Assembly: GCA_904063045.1 (NCBI GenBank)
Contig: CAJFCJ010000006.1
Coordinates: 2,284,946 to 2,348,945, forward strand
DNA length: 64,000 bases
Reading direction: 5' to 3'
Source: Dimorphilus gyrociliatus
Lineage: Eukaryota > Annelida > Polychaeta > Dinophilidae
Of the stretch, positions 24,911 to 36,089 are shown piece by piece. The translations under genes and the position numbers were made by a program. The first letter of the stretch is position 1, and the number at the start of each line of letters is the position of its first letter. The notes beneath the pieces are model-generated. The model saw only the letters and a list, made by a program, of their open reading frames with translations. It made no database searches and was not told the DNA's origin.

Positions 24911-25974
24911 TTAACTTGGATAAATATTTTGAATCCATTCATGTAAATTCTTCATTTCAGTATTGGTAATTTCATGAAAACAATTATGTCTATGAAATTG
25001 AGATTGTACATTTTTGGAAGTTAATTTTTGATTTGTTAACTCTCCCCATTCAAAGGGAACTACAAAGTCTTTAGTTCCATGAGCTTGATAAACTGCAGGT
25101 AGTGAAGATTCGTCTGCACCATCTAAAGACTGTAAGGAATGACATTTTAAAACAAAACATTTATTAGTCTGATAAATTGTGGTAAACAAGGTATTCTGGT
25201 AATTTGAGCTGACCTTATAAACTGTTGAACTTTTATTTAAAAATGAAGATAGGCAAAATACGGCTTTAAATTCTCTTCTATGTTTCAATGTATAATAAAG
25301 AGATAAAGCTCCGCCCATGGAAAAACCTCCTATAAAATAAAAACGTATAATATTTCCATGTGAAAATTGTAGTGTGTCTCCTTTAAGTACAAACCAATTA
25401 AAATTCTATCTGTTGGTATGCCATTTTCTATTTCGTTGTTAACTATGTCGTCCAGGTGTTTGCAAGCAGTATCTAAAGACGGCACGTTTTCATCTGCGTA
25501 GAGGGATATCTTGTCTCTATCGAACCAAACATTCCATGGTTTTCCTAAGGAAAAATGAAATTCAAGATAAATAGTCCCTCAAGATGTTGTTCTTTGTGGA
25601 AAGATGGTTCAATGCTTTGTAATACTAGACTGCAGATTTTATATTGTTCTTTTGAAAGTTAATACTTGTTTGTCTGCACAAATGTCATACTTACCCTGAA
25701 CTGGAGAATATGGTTGACATGGCGCCGAAGGATATAATATTTTAATATTGGGGAACACAAATTTGCTGCCAAAGACCTTTCTTATCCAATCTTTTGCGCC
25801 TTGGCCGCTGTCACCTTTTAGACGTGTAAATTTTAGAGCATTAAACAATTTTGAGCGTTAATAGAGGAATTTAGATTTAATTTTACCAGATCCGTGTAAA
25901 AATATTAAAGAAGCAGTTTGTTTTCGAGTTGCCTCAGTAACTAGAATTGGAGCGAGTATTTTCAATCCATTCAT
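24911..25974 (-). CDS. LYPLAL1: Lysophospholipase-like protein 1 (LYPLAL1), acyl-protein thioesterase family, 5 exons
   Basis: Alpha/beta-hydrolase of the acyl-protein thioesterase family; human LYPLAL1 prefers short acyl chains and has been linked to depalmitoylation and metabolism. Exons 25974-25887, 25814-25695, 25544-25395, 25329-25214 and 25129-24911 give 230 residues (human 237). Visible features: SLIFLHGSGDSGQGAKDWI (oxyanion region), NVWFDRDKI, nucleophile elbow GFSMGG with the catalytic serine, LSSFLNKSS, catalytic aspartate in HGTKDFVVP and catalytic histidine in NCFHEIT. GDSGQG and LSSFLNK point to LYPLAL1 rather than LYPLA1/2. Head to head with UROS, 89 bases apart. Confidence 0.95.
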
Positions 25975-26063
25975 TATTAGAAAAATTAATTATATCTGCT
26001 AAAGATAACAATTCAAGGTTCGCAGGTCGCCACCTGACAAGAAAAAAACTAGTCTAGCAGACG
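25975..26063. promoter_or_regulatory. 89-base bidirectional promoter, LYPLAL1 and UROS
   Basis: The two start codons are only 89 bases apart, so both genes share this promoter. It contains the inverted repeat CAGGTCGCCACCTG (26023-26036), two E-box-like CACCTG arms, and is GC-richer than its surroundings. Confidence 0.6.
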
Positions 26064-26969
26064 ATGTCTTCCGGCAAGGACAAACCGTATGTTATCCTAC
26101 TAAAATCACCGAAAGATACCAAAAAGGATCCATTTCAGGACCTTTTAACAGAAAATAATATTGAATCTGTTTGTATACCAGTTTTAAAATATGCCTTTGA
26201 TATAGATAAACTGTCTACCAGTCTGAAAAATCCAAATTATTTTTCGGCTTTAGTTCTTACCAGTCAAAGATCATGCGAAGCTTTAAAACTCTGCACGGAG
26301 AACATTAAAGTAACTTTGAAGTTCTAATTATAAAATTATGTATCCCAAGAGTAATTTAAGTTCATACATTATTATAAACTAATTAGAATGGTTCCCCTCT
26401 GATAAAAACAAAACTTCTTTGTTACTTTAAAGAATGATTGGAATAAATTACCGTGTTACGCGATCGGAGAGGCAACAAAAGATGAAGCGATAAAGCTGGG
26501 ATTATTTGTGATAGATAATGCAAAAAATGCTTCACTGTTGGCCGAAAAGATTATAGAATCCAAGGATCGTTTTAAAAAACCTTTACTGTTTCCATGTAGT
26601 TCAATTAAAAGGGATGAACTAATAATTAAATTGAAAAGTGAAAACATTGCTCTCGAATGTATTACTTGCTACAATACTATTCCTGATACCGAATGGCCAG
26701 TTCATTTGAACAGGATTACCGAGAAGGTTTTACTGTGTTCGGTGCTATTTTTGATATTTTTCAGTCCGTCGGGTGTTAAGTCGTTTATCAATCAAAATGA
26801 TAACGATATAGTCAACAAATTAATAAATGTGAAGAATAAGCGAATTGTGTCTATAGGAGTCACCACGGCAACAGCACTTAGAGAATCTGGATTCAAAGTT
26901 GACGGAATCTGTGAGAACCCTAATGCTCAAAGTTGCGTTGAAGCTATACAAATAATTCTATCTAATTAA
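26064..26969 (+). CDS. UROS: Uroporphyrinogen-III synthase (UROS), 2 exons
   Basis: Cytosolic haem-pathway enzyme that cyclises hydroxymethylbilane, inverting ring D, to uroporphyrinogen III. Exons 26064-26309 and 26433-26969 give 260 residues (human 265). Conserved spots: YVILLKSPK at the N-terminus, ALVLTSQRSCEAL, CYAIGEATKDEA, FPCSS, FFSPSGVKSF, and IVSIGVTTATALRESGFKVD near the end. A run at 26728-26765 begins GT and ends AG and looks like a 38-base intron, but splicing it would break the frame; the unspliced reading keeps the conserved FFSPSG, so I treat it as exon. The family is fast-evolving; the C-terminal motifs make the call safe. Confidence 0.93.
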
Positions 26970-27121
26970 TTTACGTATAAATGATTGTAGTATATTGAAT
27001 TCTTTAATTAATGAAATGCAATGCGATCGTTTTATGCTAAATTTCTATTCTTTGTCAATAACAAACAAACTATGAACTAATTAAAAAAATACCGAAGCAC
27101 CAAAAAGAAAGCATTTTTTCT

Positions 27122-29280
27122 TTAGTTCATCTTTTGTCTTTTGCTTAAATTTTCATCTTCATTTGTGTCATTGTCTTTATCAATTTCCTTTTTTACATCA
27201 TTTGAAGGTATGCTAAGCATATTTGGGAAGACATTCTGCCCTGGGAATACATTTGGTGTGAAAGCAGCTAGTCTTGAAAAGTTCAAAATAGGAGAATTGA
27301 CTAGGAGAGGAGTATTGATTACGCTATTAACTGCTTCATTAATCATTGAGGTATCATTGTTCTCCGAATTCTTATTCGCTCTTTCTCCAGACCAAAGAAC
27401 CCCTTTGTCTATATAGTCCTTATGGCACCAAGAGAAATGCTGTTTCAGGTATTGTTCGTTGTTAAATTTTTTATTACAAACAAAGCAAACATGATCCATA
27501 GGAATCTGTTGAGATATTTTTGTTGTACATTAGAATAAGGCCTGATAATAGTAATTAAATCTGAAATTTTGAAATATTAACCTCCCGGGCGTGTACGCGA
27601 CGAACATGGGAGCAAAGGGAAGCCAAGTGAAGGAAGGTTAAATCGCAATACTTGCAAGCATGCGGTCTTTTTCCAGTGTGTGTATTTACCTAGTTTTCAT
27701 GAATAATGGATAATGGTAAATAAAGGTTGATTTTATGATAATATGAGCTTTATTTAAAAACTTTGCCCCCTGATTTTTAGTATGATAAGATAAAAATTAT
27801 TTACCAAGCAAAGAAAGTATTTTTGTTACTTTTATAAAAAAAAAAGAGAAATATCATCATTGAATTAAAAAAAAAAGGAAACGGAAGCAGTAACTCTGCA
27901 GTTAAAAGATGAAAAGAACAATTTAACCTACTTATAGCAGGTTCAATTGGTAGTATAAATATTATTCAAAATTAATAAATAAATAAATATATATATATAT
28001 ATTAGTATATATATTACATATTTATTAATGAATAATAAAGAAGGGCACTTAAAGTCTTAGCATAATTTGTTTGTAGGGAATAAATACCTTAATCTGTATA
28101 AGATTTAAATTATAATTGAAAAATAGATTGTTTATGAAAACTAGGTGAATATACATGATCTTTTAATGTATGTTTGAAGCTGTAATGAAAAAAAGAAACA
28201 ATAATCAATTAATTTATCCTAATTCATTCGCTAATAATATATATTTATACATATAAGGGATAGGAATAGAGAGGAGCAAGATAAAAATTATAAATATGCA
28301 CGCATTTGTACTCAATACGTAAAAAAAAAAAAAGTACTTCCAGCCACTGGTACATACTAATATTGTCTGAGTATGCCATAGACAAATAGGTTTTAATTAA
28401 CAGTTGATTAAGACTATTATGTGTCATTACTAGATAGCATAGTAATTACTTCTCATATGCACGCCTGTTAGTCATTGCGGGCTCGTTATTATTCCATTGC
28501 CAACCTATTACAAAGTTCTTCCAATACTAGTAGAACACAACGATATTAATCTATTTGTATTCTCAATATATTTCAACATTTTACTCTCAATTTTTTTACA
28601 CTGCCTTTAGTTGTTTCTTTTTTAAATCTATTTTAATACTAATAGTAAAAAATTTCCGGTCGGACTTGAATAAAAAGCGTCAATTTCCGGTCAAGCGTAA
28701 AAATGTTCGAATAAAAAAAGTTTTACAAAAGAATACGAATAGTTGTAACTTACCTGTAAGATTTTGGGCACATTGGGCATTGAAACCGACCTTCGTCGTT
28801 TTTTGTTAAAGTTTCTTCCTCTACATTTACGAGAGATGCTTGAGAAGGCGCTTCATTCGCTGTTTCCTGTTTATCAGGCCTAACTACCGGCGTCTCCTGA
28901 TAAGACGAATTCTGAGGTAATCTATCATCTTCTTCTTCATTCTTTTCTCCTTTTTCTCCAATTGTTTCACTTATTTGAGTAATGAGGACGGAGGTTCTGT
29001 CGGAAGTAACGCAAAGCGTTCCTTCAACTTTCAATTCGTCAACGTAGAATTGTTGCTTTCGACATATTTCAACGATAGCATTAACTATTCGACTTTTTAG
29101 GTCCGTATTCATCATATTGTTATCGAAAATGCTCAAAATGGCGTTGCCGTCTGCAAGTGCGGTTGTTGTAATGAGGTTTTTATTATTATCATTATCAACA
29201 GAGTCTCCACCTAGAGAGAACAGAATTTTCCGCGAGATGTCGCTTTCAAACTCTTTTCTCAATGAATAAAGTATGAACAA
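27122..29280 (-). CDS. C2H2 zinc-finger protein, at least 4 exons including a 25-base microexon; 5' end unresolved
   Basis: Probable DNA-binding nuclear protein. Exons read: open frame ending at 28754, microexon 28179-28155, 27689-27582 and 27505-27122. Three C2H2 fingers result. Finger 1 is split: CPMC in the first exon, SFKHTLKDH in the microexon, then VNTH and the linker HTGKRPHAC. Finger 2 is CKYC with HVRRVH; finger 3 is CFVC with HFSWCH. Finger 1 is only complete with the microexon. N-terminal to the fingers lies an acidic region and a conserved-looking stretch (RIVNAIVEICRKQQFYVDEL). No ATG opens the first frame before an upstream stop at about 29290; a good acceptor (TTCTCTCTAG) at 29211-29220 suggests an unseen 5' exon. 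The first in-frame methionines are the MM pair about 50 codons in. I do not recognise the orthologue. Confidence 0.75.
28155..28179 (-). other. Predicted 25-base microexon of the zinc-finger gene
   Basis: On the minus strand, TTTTTTTCATTACAG precedes and GTATAT follows a 25-base exon. Joined in phase 2 it supplies SFKHTLKDH, the exact missing half of finger 1. Introns of about 465 and 574 bases flank it; they are AT-rich with a TA-type repeat near 27970-28010 and no other feature seen. Confidence 0.75.
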
Positions 29281-31047
29281 GGCATATATTCTTCAATTAA
29301 AGTCGTAATTAAACTTCAAAAGCATATTAATTAAACAAATATAAAGAAACTGCTCAATTAGCTTTGAAATATAGATGTCCAAAAACAAGTTTCCCAACGA
29401 CATTACACTTAAAATTTTATTTTTAGATGCTTTATCTATAAAAACATTATTATCGAGATTCTATAGAGCAAATCTAATAATCAATTATTAAGATATAGCT
29501 GACATGAAGAGGACCGCCAAAAATAAAGGAAAAAGTCTACTTTTATAGAGGATAAAAAGTATATTTTATGTCTTCTATATACAGAACTAGTCATTGTACA
29601 ATGAAAAAAAAAACATCAAGGCACAATAGAGCATTTTCATCTTTAGAATATATTGAAGATATACGGTGATATTCATCTTCTACGATTAGATGATATGTTT
29701 TATGACATTCAACGACATAAGTATATTCAGATTGACTGACAATAACAAAATAATGATACTATAAGCCTATCATATATATAATAATAATAAAAAAGAACAA
29801 ATTATATTTAATCTGATTGGTTAAGATTTCAAAGTAAATATCTTTAGAATAAATAAATTGGATAATAAGTAAATAGTCTATTTATCAAAACTATAAAATT
29901 GCTTCTCAACCCTTCAATTGCTATCTCTTTTGTATTAAAGATAATGATATTATTGAGCAAAATTATAGCTTAATGTATTAAACACCATTATTAAGATAAA
30001 ATGTACAAAACATCGATGCAAACAGTCATATTGATGCTAAATTCGTAAAATCAATAGTGTATATGGCAATTAGTACATAAAAAAAATACTTACGATGACA
30101 AGTGCAGTAAAGCACACGTTACGTTTTTGACAATTGAATTAATCAACGTGATTAGGGATTATGAGTCCAATCTGCCTATATAATGTATTTATTTGTATAC
30201 GAATCATCCTACTATATTAATAATTTTTTTAACAAATACATAAATCTTATTGGTATAATATTTCATTTGAGTAATCTGTTCAGTTTATAGATGAAATCTA
30301 TCCCATCTCCAACCTCTTTTCGCTCTCCTATGTAATTTTATATATACAACACAATGTAAAGAAGTCGTAGACTGTTTCTTTTCTTGGATTAGTAGAGCGG
30401 TAAACTTTTCAAAGTGTTTCTTTGGAATAATCCTTTTACACAATCATCGTTTTTTAGTCTACTTTTACGACTCAGTAGAAATGTATTCACTAAAAGTAAT
30501 TTTTGATTTGATTTTACACCAATAGATGGCATTACTATCTCTATATAATATTTCAATGGAAAGTTACGTTTTAAACAATCTTACATCGTTAAATATTGTA
30601 TGAAATTTCTTTTACCAGCTCTTTTGAGCACAATAGAATAGTACTATAAATATTTTAAAATAATAATGCGACGTAGAGTAAATTAAGAAACTATAAAATG
30701 TAGTTTTTTTAAGGAGACACATTTGTAAACAAGTATGTGACCCAATTTGGCGCCAAAAATTATACACAAAATAACTATAGACTTTTTGCACTATATACCT
30801 AATAAACGAGATGAAACTTTAAAAATATTCCATAGCAAAATCAAATTCAATTTTAACAACCAAGAGAAATTTAACATATTTGTACAAGAACTATTTTATA
30901 TATGTATAAAATGGGCGTAGGAATATCAGAGCCTTTCGCACGTGAGCGACATCAAAGTGAGAGATTCTATAGTCATCAGTGTTGAAATTTGAAATCAACG
31001 TTATCTCATTCTTATCAGTCATCAGCCGTATTATTATCCGTAGAGAG
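29281..31047. other. 1.8 kb intergenic region with a block duplicated near 35 kb
   Basis: AT-rich sequence without convincing exons. From about 29988 to 30560 it resembles 34985-35560 in the same orientation; the best part is GCAAACAGTCATA (30018-30030 and 35016-35028) and ATAGATGGC (30522-30530, 35524-35532). It probably holds the promoter of the first tetraspanin gene, and perhaps the missing 5' exon of the zinc-finger gene. Confidence 0.55.
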
Positions 31048-32408
31048 ATGGGAAACGAAGGAAACAAAACTGTGAAATATAGTTTAATTACCCTAAATGT
31101 TTTTCTAATAGTAAGTTAAATGAATTACTTAAAATTATTGTTTTTCTATTATGGTTATAAGTTTAAATGATTAGAAAACATAATATTTCTGTAATTGTAC
31201 AGAGTAATGAAAATCTTATTAAAAAATCTTGGATGATTTATGTGCTAAATATTAGGAATTTTGTTCAATTATAACGATGACTCATTTCCATTTTTCTACG
31301 AAATTCCCTTTTTTTAAAGCATTATGTTGATGTTCCTTTTTTGAATAAGCACTGAAAAAATACCTGATTATTCATTTATGAAAAGGATATACAACTATAT
31401 AACTTCATTGTTAATATAGACTGTTAAATTTAAGCTTTCTAATTAAATTCTTTATACAGTTTTTTGGTATTGGCTTGTTGATTGCCACACCTTTTGTAAA
31501 ATATAAAATAGATGATCTTAAGATTGCTTTTGATGATGACTTTGAGGCATGCTATCTTACATCCCTTATTGTTGGAAGTGTTCTATTCCTTCTTGGTACC
31601 TTTGGATTTTTAAGTATCTATAAAGAAAATTGTTGCCTAATGACTATAGTAAGTATTTTGTTTTTGTAAAGTGATTCAATATTTAACCTATACATTGTCA
31701 ACCTTATTTTAATTTCAGTATTGTATACTACTATTTATCATTTGTGGCGGAATGATTACTCTCTGTTCAATTGCGATATACCTTGATAACACTATATATA
31801 ACGATATGGAAAGAAATCTGCATAATTCAATGCTTGCTTACTCAAGGAATAACGAAACAAGGGAATCTTTTGATAAATATCAAAAGGAAGTAAGTAAACT
31901 GTAATTACACAATTTCTTATTTAATAAATAATATATTTCCTTATAGTTTCAATGCTGTGAGTTTGGTTCTAAGAAATGGTTCGATACAGAAAATGGAACT
32001 GTTTTTATTCCAACCTCTTGTGATTGTCCTAAAGAAGATGTAAATGATGGAAATATATGTATCAATTATAAAGGAAAGTCTATTTTCAAAATATCATGTC
32101 TCACTTACCTTAAAGATAAGGTGGACTATATTAGGATAGGACTTATTGCATTTGGGTACTTTGTGGCATTATTACAAGTATAAAAAAAATATTAATATAA
32201 CTTCTGTTCTGTCAATGTTAAATTTTATGAAATTTCCAGGCAATATCTTTCATTGTCACCTGTGTCTATTCTTACCTAGCCAACAAGGTAAACAAAATTT
32301 ATTTTCATTCCTTAAACATCATTTACATTCTAATTGGATTCGTCGTGTTAACTGTTTTACTTTCAGTGCTTTTGCTGTCGAAGAAACCATATGACACTAA
32401 AAATGTAA
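31048..32408 (+). CDS. Tetraspanin A, 6 exons
   Basis: Four-pass membrane protein of the tetraspanin family, which organises membrane microdomains. Exons 31048-31110, 31460-31648, 31719-31889, 31947-32177, 32240-32287 and 32367-32408 give 247 residues. Four hydrophobic segments (around residues 12-32, 55-78, 85-105, 205-228) and a large extracellular loop between 3 and 4. The loop has CC but followed by EF instead of the canonical CCG, then SCDCP and two further cysteines. Juxtamembrane cysteines (ENCCL, CFCC) are likely palmitoylation sites. It is closest to tetraspanins B and C of this cluster. The C-terminal tail is short (RRNHMTLKM). Confidence 0.9.
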
Positions 32409-32783
32409 GAGGGATTATCTCTGGAAAGAAGTCATACTCATTCCAGGTTTTGAGTGCTCAATTTTTTAAACTTTTGTCTAAATATTCAATTTTCTTTTTT
32501 TAAATTACATTTTACAAATAAATTCAATGTTAACTTAACAACTTCTTCTCACATATTATTTGCCAATTGAATTAAAAGCGATAAGTGTTATAGGTTTTCG
32601 AAATATTTTATCTTTTGTTATCATTCAAGTAGGAAAAGAGATGAATGGAATATTAGAGTTGGCTTCTGTTAAAGTAGTTTGTAAAGACCTTGATATAAAT
32701 TCAGAGTATACAATTGTCATTATCACTCAATGAAAGAACAACTTTAAGATCTTTATCTTGAAATATGAACATTATTCAGGACA
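32409..32783. other. Convergent 3' region between tetraspanins A and B
   Basis: About 375 AT-rich bases between the two stop codons, axis of the inverted gene pair. No coding potential seen. Confidence 0.55.
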
Positions 32784-34063
32784 TTAGTCCTGGGAGAAAA
32801 GCGTTTCATCCCGCTTTTCCAGAGACGTTAATTCCTCACTCACTAAATTTCCTCGGATTTTGATACGACAGCAACAACACTGAATCAAAGATAATATAGC
32901 AAAATTTTAGTTAGATACACAATTGTTTCCAAATTTGGTAGCTTACATACCTTTTTAACTAAACAACCAAAGACAATGGTGGTTATGAAACATATTAGCT
33001 GCCATTTAATGGATAAATGAATATACGCATTATTATTGAAATAATACAAGATTTAAATATTTTTAATACCTCTAATCCAGATATGACACAGACATAAAGA
33101 AAGAAGATAATCATGTAATTTGATTTTTGTGGAAAGAAAAGTTCTGCACACTCTCTTCTGTAATAAGTAACTCCTTTGAATATTTCACATTTATTTCGAT
33201 CATTTTCCATTTCTTTGGGACACAAACAAGATCTTGCAACTGATTTGTTATGTTCAATTTTGTATTTATAATCAAACTGACAGCATTCATACTAAAAAGA
33301 AGTTGTTGGACATTTTGAAATGTGTTAACTGTCTATATTATTCTTTACTTACATTCTTTTGTATTTTATCTAGGCTTTCTTTTATTTCCTTGTCTGTAAA
33401 ATAATCAGCGTTACGTAGATTCTCTTTAACCGATAATTCCAAATTGTAACTGAAATGTGATGAAAAAAGACTACAAAAGAGTTGAGCACAGCATGCCAAG
33501 ATTATAAATGTAGAAAACTGGTAAATTGAATATAATTTTCCATAAACACTAATGATTTATTAAAATAATATACTAACTATTGTTATCAGGCAACAATTTT
33601 CTTTATAAATACAAACAAAACCAAAAATACCAATGAATAAGAAAATGACTCCATGACTGAGGTACCAATTGAGAACTCTATTAACATTTTCAGTGGTAAA
33701 CGCTACTTTATACTTGTGCATTCCAACTCTTATCAGAGGAGTGGCAATTAAAAATCCAATTCCGGATATCTACACAGATAATAAGTATTTCATTTAAGTT
33801 TTTCTTTCTTTACTTCATTTTTAAATGAGTAATTTTTCGTTTATTTGTTCTATTTTGGGAATTAAATTTCCATGAAAAGTTCACTGACTCGGTAATAAAG
33901 GTATAGTAAAGATTTTCAAAGATTATTCAAATAGAGAAATTTAAGTATAGTATGTCATTCTTTTAAAAAACTCAGGAATAAAGTTGTATAGTTTACTTAC
34001 AATAAACAATAGACATAAGGCTTGTGAAGTATATTTGACGCTTTTTTTCCCTCTATCTATCAT
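32784..34063 (-). CDS. Tetraspanin B, 6 exons, inverted paralogue of A
   Basis: Exons 34063-34001, 33769-33578, 33517-33353, 33291-33070, 32998-32951 and 32879-32784 give about 261 residues. Exon lengths 63, 192, 165, 222, 48, 96 parallel those of tetraspanin A (63, 189, 171, 231, 48, 42), and all introns fall between codons. Shared signatures are KKSVKYT at the start, FVCIYKENCCL after TM2 (A has FLSIYKENCCL) and CxCPKE in the loop. The loop has CCQ in place of CCG. The last exon begins with four consecutive cysteines, probably palmitoylated, followed by a 28-residue cytoplasmic tail longer than in A. Confidence 0.88.
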
Positions 34064-36089
34064 CTTTCCAGATAATTAATTGACGAAAATGTTAACTGTT
34101 CCTTATAAATAAAGCCCTTTCGAGAGTTATATATACTGTATATATGTTGGTTTTACGTAACAAGATACTGAAACTATTTTACACTTATTCCTACGCAAAT
34201 ATTAATAAAATATAGTTCTGTTTCAAAATATGTTGCCCAATCTACACTTTTTTTATTATATAAATCCAAAAACGTACTAGGATTTGTTCTATTTTTCAAT
34301 AAAAACATTCAGTAAGTTTTCCAGTAAAAGTACTGCAAAATTTGAATATATCTTGAAAAAAGAGGAAAGAATAAGTTATTCGAGAATTCTTAAATTTATC
34401 CTAGTAATGTGAAATATAATAAAAATCAATAAAACAACTGCGAAATAGAAAAAGAAATGATTTCTCAGACTTCAAATTTTCTATATCAAAGTTCAAAACA
34501 TAATGATATAACCTTAATCATAAATTTCTTCTGAATGTAAAAATCATCAGTAAAACAGTATCTTAGTATTGTCATAATTATTAAATATACAGTGTGTCAA
34601 TAATTTCCGGTCTTTTTTCAATTATCCAATCGTACAAGTCGATTAATTGAAAATGTGATAATACAAAAGAATATTTACCTTCCCCTTTTGTTTTTGGTGG
34701 TTTTTATAGAATTATGAAGGCAAACCATTCTCTTCTATTTCTGACAACAAAAGTATCTATCTATATTTTGGAAAAATTGCAGTATTAATTTATCGTCTGA
34801 GTGAGAAATTCCTGTAATTACACGAATATATCAAATTTCAGTTTAATACTGCAAAAATTTTACGATAAATTAGATGAAAGAATAAGTTCTGAGTTAATCA
34901 AAGGTAATAGAAAATGATACATTTCGAGTGTTGTCATCCCTCCTAAAATATCGAGAATTACGAATTAATACTATAATAGCATGGCTATTAAGATAACGAA
35001 GTGGCAAACATTAATGCAAACAGTCATAGTGATGCTAATCTCGTAAAGTCAATAATTTATCAAGTATATATATTGATACATTAGCCATGCTTATGGTAAT
35101 ATTCCTTATAAAAACGTATGTTACAATCTAATCAATTGAAGAACTAATAAGATTAGAGATTAGGAAGAATAATCTTTTTATTTTTACTATTTGTTTGTAT
35201 ATGAAATTATCAAATTACTTAGAGTAGAATTATGAATAAGGATATAGATTTTATAAATAGTATAACATGAATAAAACACACTCCATTTAAAGAATCTCTA
35301 TGATTATATAGCTTCAGTCTTCTTAATCTGCTTCTGTTTTTAATTTATTGTCCTACTATGCAATTTTATCTAAAGGTCAATAGACTTTGTTACGTAACAA
35401 AGGCGTAACTTTTCCCTATTATTTTCTTTACAATAATCCCGTTATAGAAAACTATCACTTTTACAGTTAAGTTTAAATTTATGTAATAACGTCTACAATT
35501 TAATTAGTTATTAAAATCATACGATAGATGGCGTCACAGTCAAATATTTACTAACAATTAAGGGTTAATATTACTTTGGCATAGACTGCAGAAAATTATC
35601 GTCAAAACCATTCTCTACTCTTTTTACAAGCGAAATATGGTCAAAACTTGTATACAAATGCTTTTGAAGAATGTCTTTTTAGACAAATAATAGCAGCATC
35701 TACATAGGTCTTGGAGACCTATTCCGCCCTCGGTCTATTTATATTAACAAAAAAAACTCTTTGCCGCCAACGGCATAAATCTTCGAAATTTCTCTATCAT
35801 AGTAATTCAAAAACAGTAACAAACTGATTAAAACTTATTCCCCACTTAGACAGCTTGTTAATATCAAAGTCATATTGAAAATATGAATACCCCTATGAGT
35901 AAAAAACGAATCCGTCGAGCGGACTATATTTTTGCAGAGAAGCGTATGAATATCTAAAATAGGCAAAGCCTCGTTCCAGAACCATACTTACTAAAGCGGC
36001 ATCGACGGAGCAAACGTCTGTTGTAAGCTGTTCAAATTCTTTCATTTCAACGTTATCTCTTGGTATCAGCTGATCAAAAATAAGCAAAC
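34064..36089. other. 2 kb head-to-head region between tetraspanins B and C
   Basis: AT-rich, no supported exon. Contains the second copy (34985-35560) of the block seen at 29988-30560, about 1.07 kb upstream of the tetraspanin C start, and an ETS-like TTTCCGGTC near 34606. The stretch 35690-35800 is less AT-rich and may be close to a transcription start. Confidence 0.5.

Noticed and set aside
26728-26765. Possible 38-base intron in UROS
   Set aside because: GT and AG ends and a pyrimidine run, but it is too short and removing it breaks the frame, while the unspliced frame retains the conserved FFSPSG motif.
28245-28427. 60-codon minus-strand frame in the zinc-finger intron
   Set aside because: AT-driven low-complexity frame with no family match and no consistent splice sites.
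35893-36087. 64-codon open frame on the minus strand next to the tetraspanin C start
   Set aside because: It opens with TTG rather than ATG, has no splice signals or family resemblance, and overlaps the likely 5' UTR of tetraspanin C.
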